In this document: positions 62,618 through 64,000 of the stretch, piece by piece
How the letters are laid out: each line of letters starts with the position of its first letter
Position numbering within the stretch: position 1 is the stretch's first letter
Origin: Ailurus styani
Taxonomy: Eukaryota; Chordata; Mammalia; Carnivora; Ailuridae
NCBI GenBank assembly: GCA_002007465.1
Contig: LNAC01000064.1
Span: forward strand, 5,043,408 to 5,107,407
Length of the DNA: 64,000 bases
Reading direction: 5' to 3'
The notes under the pieces: model-generated
What the model was told of the DNA's origin: nothing
Databases searched by the model: none
The model's input: only the letters and a program-made list of their open reading frames with translations
Program-made: the position numbers and the translations under genes

Positions 62618-62751
62618 AAGCAAAGAGACACAGAGCACAAAGGGCCCTGTAGTCTGGGGCCACATAGCGGAGGGTCCACGGGAATCATTTCCTTACATGG
62701 TCAGAGAAAGGTGAAATCATTTTCAGTAAGTGCTGTTTTAAAAAGCCAGCA

Positions 62752-63225
62752 TTCAGACACTATGGAAAGCAGTATGGAGTTTCCTCAAAAAATTAAATAG
62801 AGCATTATTCCACTAGTGGGTAGTTACCCAAAAGAATCAAAAGCAGGGACTTGAATTCAGCCTTAAAAAGAAAGGAAATTCTGACATATGCTACATCGTG
62901 GATGATGCCTGAAGGCTTTATGGGAAGTGAAATAAGGCAGACACAAAAGGACGAATATTATATGATTCCATTTATATGAGGTAGCTCGAACAGGCAGATC
63001 AGAGACACGGAAAATCGAATGGTGGTGCCAGGAGCTGGGAGGCAGAGAGAGGAATGGAGAGTCATTGTTTAATGGGTATAATTTGGAGAGATGAAAAAGT
63101 TCTGAAGTTTAAGGGTGATGATGGTTGCACAATAGTGTGAATGTTCTTAATACCACTGAAGTGCACGCTTAAAAACGGTTAGAATGGTCATTGTTATGTT
63201 ATGTATATTTTACCACAATTTTTTA
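62752..63225 (+). mobile_element. L1 3'-end fragment, internally deleted
   Basis: ACTATGGAAAGCAGTATGGA, GCCTTAAAAAGAAAGGAAAT, AACGGTTAGAATGGTCATTG and TATTTTACCACAATTTTTTA follow L1 order. Confidence 0.8.
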
Positions 63226-63247
63226 AAAGCCAGCAATCTTTCTCCCT

Positions 63248-63444
63248 TTTTTTTAAGGATTTATTTACTTATTTGAGAGAGAGACAGAGACAGAGAGAGG
63301 GAGCCTGCCCGCACACAAGTGGGCCGAGGAAGAGGAAGAGAATCTCAAGCCGACCCCCTGCTAAGCCATGAGCTGACCCTGAGATCATGACCTGAGCCAA
63401 AATCAAGAGTCAGACACTCAACCAACTGAGCCACCCAGGAGCCC
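63248..63444 (-). mobile_element. CAN-SINE
   Basis: GGATTTATTTACTTATTTGA tail; head ACTGAGCCACCCAGGAGCCC. Confidence 0.9.
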
Positions 63445-64000
63445 CTGCCACCCCTGCCAGCATTAGCTTTAAGAAAGATTTACATATGAAATCAATAAAC
63501 TTGAAAGTCATTTAGATTCTTAAAGATGTTATCACTCAGCTATTTGGGGAAACAGCAATGCAAGTCTTCTCCAAATGGTTCCTGACCGCAAAGGTTGTAG
63601 ATCTTGGCCTTCTTTATGAGCTAGAGTTCCATTTCTTCACGTGTGTATTACTTCATCAGTATTTACTGAGTACCTACTATGTGCCCCAGATCTGGTTCAG
63701 TCTCCTCGCTAAGTGCAAGTGCTACACACAGGCCGGGCTGGTGGGTAGCTTTACCTGGTGAAGCCCACGTGAGGTTGGTTGGCAGAACTGTCAGACAACA
63801 CATTTGCAACAGAGTTCATGAGTGCCAACTCACAAGAGAGCTGGAGACTTCGCTGACAAGGTACAACATAAAAACATGGAAGAGTAGTGACCCCAGGCAG
63901 TGAATTATAATGCTCATGGAGTGGCACAGAGAGCACATTTCAGAAAAACTGTACAGGCTACCAAATGTTAAAGCAGGGTGTCCTTTGGTTTAGCAAATCC

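Larger units (their letters stand above)
61275..64000 (-). other. MATN2: MATN2 intron upstream of EGF5 (continues off the right edge)
   Basis: No EGF4 exon is found here. The stretch holds an (AAC)n microsatellite, an L1 3' end (62752-63225) and a CAN-SINE (63248-63444). 61290-62560 and 63450-64000 have nothing I recognise. Confidence 0.7.

Noticed and set aside
61275..64000. Search for the MATN2 EGF4 exon
   Set aside because: No 123-base six-cysteine exon in either strand here; EGF4 must lie beyond the right edge.

Overview
This is a window of a mammalian nuclear genome, almost certainly a carnivoran and probably a caniform of the weasel family. The main reason is more than thirty copies of tRNA-derived CAN-SINEs (head GCGCCTGGGTGGCTCAG, tail AAATAAATAAAATCTT), together with 3' ends of carnivore-type L1. 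The mustelid placement is inferred from the subfamily style of the youngest SINEs and is less certain than the order.

Three protein genes can be supported, in an order that matches, inverted, the human 8q22 block MATN2 - RPL30 - ERICH5. (1) ERICH5 on the minus strand: only its first coding exon (13853-13910) and CpG-island promoter are present; positions 1-13852 are its first intron and the rest lies off the left edge. (2) RPL30 on the plus strand: a complete five-exon gene for ribosomal protein eL30 (coding 23798-26681), with a CpG-island promoter, a 5'TOP start, a poly(A) signal and a probable SNORA72 H/ACA snoRNA in its last intron. (3) MATN2 (matrilin-2) on the minus strand: the last twelve coding exons, from EGF-like module 5 (61152-61274) through EGF 6-10, the second von Willebrand A domain, the unique segment and the C-terminal coiled coil (stop at 31424-31426). 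The signal peptide, first VWA domain and EGF 1-4 lie off the right edge.

RPL30 and MATN2 converge tail to tail, about 4.2 kb apart. RPL30 and ERICH5 diverge from two separate CpG islands about 9.5 kb apart. The genes are not functionally linked: one is a housekeeping translation gene, one an extracellular-matrix adaptor, one a poorly understood glutamate-rich protein.

The rest is interspersed repeat: CAN-SINEs (many with clear target-site duplications), MIRs, L1 3' ends, MST/MLT1-type solitary LTRs, a Tigger-like DNA transposon with perfect terminal inverted repeats, and a hAT-like fragment. I found no previously undescribed biological system. The best points are the U12-type AT-AC intron that splits the MATN2 coiled coil, a duplicated 5' splice site at 34305/34328, an apparent Gln40His change in the otherwise highly conserved eL30, the intronic snoRNA, and repeat-poor blocks around the RPL30 and MATN2 3' ends.
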